A program made the position numbers and the translations under genes. This document shows, one piece after another, positions 7,108-10,039 of a stretch of 10,039 nucleotides of DNA (its first letter is position 1; each line of letters opens with the position of its first letter). Under the pieces are notes generated by a model. It searched no databases and was not told the DNA's origin. It saw only the letters and a list, made by a program, of their open reading frames with translations. Source of the DNA: JAJTFW01 sp964534995 (GTDB lineage Bacteria; Bacteroidota; Bacteroidia; AKYH767-A; OLB10); the NCBI GenBank assembly GCA_964534995.1, contig CAZHSC010000107.1, positions 1 through 10,039 of the forward strand, given 5' to 3'.

Positions 7108-8151
7108 ATGACCTCAAAAAAATGGCTGGACAGAGGTGTATATCTCTTTTCGATGATTCTTTCGCAGCTTATCAACCGGGGAAAGGCTGTTAAAAATTTG
7201 AAATTCAATAATATACTTTGCTTTAAAGAAGATGAAATCGGTGATTTTATTTACACATTGCCGGTATATGAAATGCTGAAAAAGCAATTTCCGGAGTCTA
7301 AAATCACCCTTCTTTGCCGTCCATTTGGCAGGCAGTTGTTAAGCTACTGCCCGCATGTTGATTTTGTGTACACGGATTACAATGATTTAAAAGGAAAATA
7401 TGACCTCATCATTGACCTGAGGGGTACCGTACACAGCACTACCTATGCCCTGATGCACCGCCCTCTTTATCGCCTCGACAGGGGCAGCATGAGGTACCAA
7501 AACCGGAAAAAGGGTTATCATCCGCACGAAGCGGAAGCCAACAGGAACCTTGTTCATCCGATCATCGATGAGTCCAATCTGGTATTTACCCCGAAAATTT
7601 TTCTCAGTGACAAGGAACGCAACGAAGCCCGGCAATTTCTTGAAGAGAGGGGGATTGCACGATATGCACTCTTTCATACCGGCGCCCGACGTATACTTAA
7701 AAAATGGCCATTGGAACGTGTGGCCGCGGTCATGAAATGGCTGCATACGGAATACGGATTATCCTGCATGCTGGTGGGTGACAATGAAGATGCCAAAGAC
7801 GCGGACTTTTTACATGCACACAGCGGTGTACCGGTTCATGTGGCCGCCGGAAAAGTAAACCTGCTGGTATTTGCCGCTTTGTGCGAGGGGGCATCTCTGT
7901 TCATCGGCAACGACAGCGGGCCATTACATGTATCTACCGTCATGGGCGCCCCCTCCCTTGGCTTGTACGGTCCGGGAGATCCTATTTTTCATCCGCGAAT
8001 GCGCAATGCGAGATTTATCCACCACATCCTTGAATGTAATCCCTGCGACCAGGTACATTGCAAGTACAGTGACAACCCCTGCATCCGGAGGATTACTATC
8101 GGTGAGGTACAGGAGAAAGTAAAGGAATTGATGGCCGGTACCGTCTCCTGA
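7108..8151 (+). CDS. Glycosyltransferase family 9 protein (heptosyltransferase-like)
   Basis: This is probably a cytosolic or membrane-associated transferase that adds a sugar from an activated nucleotide donor to a lipid-linked or lipopolysaccharide acceptor. The 347-residue two-domain GT-B fold shows KEDEIGDFIYTLPV (about 40-53), the N-terminal acceptor-side loop of GT9. It also has HTGARRILKKWP (190-201), a region implicated in nucleotide-sugar binding in GT9 enzymes; FIGNDSGPLH (265-274), the family's most conserved motif; and GLYGPGDP (285-292). A C-terminal set of four cysteines follows (CNPC at 310-313, then Cys318 and Cys325), often seen in this family. I start at ATG 7108. A GTG in frame at 7090 would add six residues. 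It is divergent from rimP and convergent with the NorB-like gene. A TAACATTG at 7083-7090 could be its -7 element, but no -33 is clear. ADP-heptose as donor is the family default and not proven. Confidence 0.9.
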   Translation: MTSKKWLDRGVYLFSMILSQLINRGKAVKNLKFNNILCFKEDEIGDFIYTLPVYEMLKKQFPESKITLLCRPFGRQLLSYCPHVDFVYTDYNDLKGKYDLIIDLRGTVHSTTYALMHRPLYRLDRGSMRYQNRKKGYHPHEAEANRNLVHPIIDESNLVFTPKIFLSDKERNEARQFLEERGIARYALFHTGARRILKKWPLERVAAVMKWLHTEYGLSCMLVGDNEDAKDADFLHAHSGVPVHVAAGKVNLLVFAALCEGASLFIGNDSGPLHVSTVMGAPSLGLYGPGDPIFHPRMRNARFIHHILECNPCDQVHCKYSDNPCIRRITIGEVQEKVKELMAGTVS

Positions 8152-8161
8152 TTGTCAGGAG
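8145..8161. terminator. Hairpin spanning two convergent stop codons (possible bidirectional terminator)
   Basis: CTCCTGA-TTG-TCAGGAG is a perfect 7-bp inverted repeat with a 3-base loop. The left arm ends with the TGA of the glycosyltransferase (8149-8151). The right arm begins with the complement of the NorB-like TGA (8155-8157). The two genes are separated only by the loop. It is symmetric, so both transcripts would form it. There is no T-tract on either side, so efficient intrinsic termination is doubtful. Confidence 0.5.
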
Positions 8162-9501
8162 TCAACGCCGTTCCGTATGCTCCCTGGTGTGCCGGAACGG
8201 TACAAAGCCCTGAACAAATAAACCGCAATGACGCCTAGGGAGAGCAGGAGAAGCACCCCTGACACGTTAAAGATCATGAAAACACCCCTGAGTCGGGTCA
8301 TGATTTCGGCATGCTGCATCCCGCTGTTTTGCATTTGCCATATCCCCTTTCTTACGCCTGCGGTAATCAGCGAAAGCCAAAAAACAAGCAGTGACAACTG
8401 GGCGGCGTAAAACCAGAAATTCATCGTGTGCAAGGTCCTTTTCCGCCCCGTGTCCGGCAATACCTCTTCAAAAATGAGCGCCAGGAGAATCATGGTATTG
8501 ATGCCGATGGTGGTACCCATGGCATGGGCAACGGTAATGTGGGTGCCGTGGGTATACAGGTTAACAGCGGGGATTGACATCAGCAGGGCCATGGCAAGGT
8601 TCAGGAACACCCAAAAATCCGCGGCCATCAAAAAGCGGTAACTGAAGTGGTGATAGTGCTTTTTTACATCGGATAGCGATGAACGGAAACTGTAAATGAT
8701 ACGCAGCAGTATGACCCATTCCGTCATACTGACAACATAACCGATGTACCGTACGTAGGGCGCTACCGGCAGTGTGTAAATATGGTGGCTCCAGTTAAAC
8801 ATCAGGTTAAACAAGCCGAGGAAATACATGGCGAAGGCCATCTTTGATTTCGCGGCGTCTTTGTTCCCGCTGATTTTTTCCATCAGGAAAAAAGAAGAGC
8901 CATAAATCATCTGGTTCCAGCATCCCACCAGGGCCCCGTTTACCTTCCATTGGATTGTAGTATCACGGATAAAATTTTCACGGAAGTAAGGAATCAGCCA
9001 CAAGTAATTTTCAATAAAAATGAACAGGAAAAATGCAATGCCTGTTCCCCACATCCAGATATATACCGGCGGTGACTTCATGGCACAGATGACGGAAAAA
9101 TAATTCAGCGCCATCAGCGCCCACGCGGCGAGGATTAACAGGGACCAATGCTGAGGGAACTCCCAGTATTCCCGTCCACCGAAGTCACCGTTAAAATAGG
9201 AAAAGAAGATACCGGCAATGGCCACGATCCACAGGTACCACTGCAGACCGGCCAGTGACGAACGGATGGCACCGGGTTTCAGCACCTGCAGGCTGGCATA
9301 TACCGTACCGCTGGCACCCAGCAATATCCAGAACATCACAGAAGAAACATGCAGGGGCCGAAGTTGTGTAAATCCAATTACGTCCTTCAGCCATCCCGGA
9401 GCGATATAACTTTGAGCAGCCAGTACGCCGAAGCAGAGCCCGCACAGCAGCAGCACCAAAGCCAACAGGTAGTACTTTATTCCCGTCTGATCCCTTTTCA
9501 T
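8155..9501 (-). CDS. norB: NorB-like haem-copper protein with substituted active-site ligands (variant NO reductase large subunit)
   Basis: This integral inner-membrane protein has 448 residues and about 12 predicted helices, the size of the catalytic subunit of cytochrome c-dependent nitric oxide reductase (2 NO to N2O). NOR-type signatures seen: LRPLHVSS (48-54, His51 as a low-spin haem b ligand); FGGREYWEFP (107-116); SHHIYTLP (238-245, two FeB histidines at 239-240); Glu261, at the position of the active-site Glu280 of Pseudomonas NorB; and YTHGTHITVAH (316-326), with His326 as the haem b3 ligand. Four positions differ from the catalytic consensus in my hand alignment: Asn188 for the first FeB His207, Val192 for Glu211, Asn196 for Glu215, and Met328 for the second haem b ligand His349. 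The fold and partner fit a NOR-type complex, but the chemistry may differ. Databases often label such proteins cbb3-type oxidase subunit I. The ATG overlaps the norC TGA (ATGA), implying coupled translation. Confidence 0.85.
   Translation of the reverse strand: MKRDQTGIKYYLLALVLLLCGLCFGVLAAQSYIAPGWLKDVIGFTQLRPLHVSSVMFWILLGASGTVYASLQVLKPGAIRSSLAGLQWYLWIVAIAGIFFSYFNGDFGGREYWEFPQHWSLLILAAWALMALNYFSVICAMKSPPVYIWMWGTGIAFFLFIFIENYLWLIPYFRENFIRDTTIQWKVNGALVGCWNQMIYGSSFFLMEKISGNKDAAKSKMAFAMYFLGLFNLMFNWSHHIYTLPVAPYVRYIGYVVSMTEWVILLRIIYSFRSSLSDVKKHYHHFSYRFLMAADFWVFLNLAMALLMSIPAVNLYTHGTHITVAHAMGTTIGINTMILLALIFEEVLPDTGRKRTLHTMNFWFYAAQLSLLVFWLSLITAGVRKGIWQMQNSGMQHAEIMTRLRGVFMIFNVSGVLLLLSLGVIAVYLFRALYRSGTPGSIRNGVDS
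8168..8200. repeat. 8-bp inverted repeat at the 3' end of the NorB-like gene
   Basis: CCGTTCCG (8168-8175) and CGGAACGG (8193-8200) are perfect reverse complements, separated by 17 bases inside the last codons of the NorB-like gene. With the stop-codon hairpin at 8145-8161 this gives two consecutive stem-loops at the mRNA 3' end. It may add to 3' stability or termination, but it is also within the range of chance for coding sequence. Confidence 0.5.
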
Positions 9502-9923
9502 CTGATGAGGGTATGATTGATCATTCCATCGCTTCCGGTTTCATAGGAGGCGGGGTGGGCATTACCACAGGCATCCACTGATTGCAGAAAAGCGAAAAGT
9601 TGCTCCAGCTCCTGATCGGAAATTGTATAGGAAGGCATCAGTGCCGAGCCCGACCTTACCATGGCTGCAATAAATACCGGACCCTTCCCGGAGGCCGAAT
9701 ATACATTACTGAGATCAGGACCAAGGTATCCGCCCAGTCCGAACAACTGGTGGCATGCCTGGCAATTATATTGCTGCCATACGAGGCGCCCGGCCGCGGC
9801 TTTACCCGGATCAACATGCCCAACCGCTGCCTGCTCCATGGTATAAATGTGGAGGCTATACGAAATAAAAAGCAGGCATAACACCCCCATGATATGACGC
9901 GGCCGGATGGCATTCATGATCAC
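9498..9923 (-). CDS. norC: NorC-like membrane-anchored mono-haem cytochrome c
   Basis: This 141-residue protein would pass electrons to the NorB-like subunit encoded next to it. It has one N-terminal hydrophobic helix (about 11-28), which probably stays as a membrane anchor with the haem domain outside in the periplasm. One haem c site is present, CQACH (54-58), in the NorC-typical context of QQYNCQACHQLFGLGGYLGP. Met96 in ALMPSYTISDQELEQLFAFL is the likely sixth iron ligand. This block matches the MPxFxLSxxE...FLxW-type end of NorC. The GTG at 9923 overlaps the upstream stop (GTGA, 9920-9923). An ATG two codons further (9917) is the alternative start. Its own stop overlaps the NorB-like ATG. 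A short tail after about residue 117 (CGNAHPASYETG) has no motif I recognise. Family assignment is strong. Electron transfer to NO is inferred from the partner. Confidence 0.9.
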   Translation of the reverse strand: MIMNAIRPRHIMGVLCLLFISYSLHIYTMEQAAVGHVDPGKAAAGRLVWQQYNCQACHQLFGLGGYLGPDLSNVYSASGKGPVFIAAMVRSGSALMPSYTISDQELEQLFAFLQSVDACGNAHPASYETGSDGMINHTLIR

Positions 9924-10039
9924 TTCAGTTTTTCAAAACGTGCCTGAAAAAACCGCAGATACTTTGGTTCGTATACCATTTTCAATCCACTGATTTTATC
10001 TCTTCTTTTAAAGACGTTAAATACACTTTCGGCGATGAC
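9920..10039 (-). CDS. C-terminal 39 residues of an unrecognised protein, cut by the right edge
   Basis: The minus strand is open from the window edge to the TGA at 9922-9920. The last residues include FKRRDKISG and YEPKYLRFFQARFEKLK, which are basic and aromatic-rich with a likely C-terminal helix. There is no motif I recognise, so I assign no function. The stop codon overlaps the GTG start of norC by 4 bp, so this gene is very likely co-translated with norC and norB and belongs to the same operon. Whether it is a NOR accessory protein (for example NorQ or NorD) cannot be judged from this fragment. Confidence 0.7.
   Translation of the reverse strand, partial: VIAESVFNVFKRRDKISGLKMVYEPKYLRFFQARFEKLK

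Noticed and set aside
7..10033. tRNA, rRNA, CRISPR, insertion sequence or attachment site
   Set aside because: All gaps are under 190 bp. None contains a tRNA-like cloverleaf, spaced repeats, terminal inverted repeats or transposase fragments that I can see.

Overview
The window looks like a chromosomal segment from a member of the Bacteroidota, most likely the Chitinophagaceae or a close relative (inference). Four things point there: an S46-family dipeptidyl-peptidase, a rimP-nusA-infB operon with a short NusA and an IF2 carrying a long KE-rich/GGQR-rich N-terminal tail, a textbook Bacteroidota-type promoter (TTTG-N19-TATCTTTG) in front of rimP, and an almost complete lack of Shine-Dalgarno sequences near start codons.

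Layout, left to right. (1) Positions 1-307, minus strand: the 5' end of a secreted S46 dipeptidyl-peptidase, running off the left edge. (2) 489-1751, minus: a concentrative nucleoside transporter (NupC/CNT). (3) 1931-1973: the intrinsic terminator that closes the next operon. (4) 6979 down to 1996, minus: the translation/transcription operon rimP-nusA-infB, driven by a promoter at 7023-7053 and with a strong hairpin in its very short leader. (5) 7108-8151, plus: a GT9-family (heptosyltransferase-like) glycosyltransferase, divergent from rimP. (6) 10039 down to 8155, minus: the end of an unrecognised gene, a NorC-like membrane cytochrome c and a NorB-like 12-helix haem-copper protein. These three reading frames overlap by 4 bp at both junctions, so they are probably one translationally coupled operon. 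The glycosyltransferase and the NorB-like gene meet tail to tail 3 bp apart, and a perfect 7-bp hairpin contains both stop codons.

How they work together: RimP (30S maturation), NusA (transcription elongation/termination) and IF2 (initiator tRNA delivery) form the classical gene-expression operon. The NorC/NorB pair would form one inner-membrane complex in which haem c feeds electrons to the NorB core. The peptidase, transporter and glycosyltransferase are neighbours without an evident shared pathway.

The most notable observation is in the NorB-like protein. It keeps the NorB fold signatures, but my hand alignment to cytochrome c-dependent NO reductases puts Asn at the first FeB histidine, Val and Asn at the two nearby glutamates, and Met at the second low-spin haem b ligand. 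It may be a variant or non-canonical NO reductase, or an enzyme with a different reaction. Second is the leader hairpin of the rimP-nusA-infB operon, which looks like a candidate autoregulatory element. The rest of the window is ordinary housekeeping sequence.
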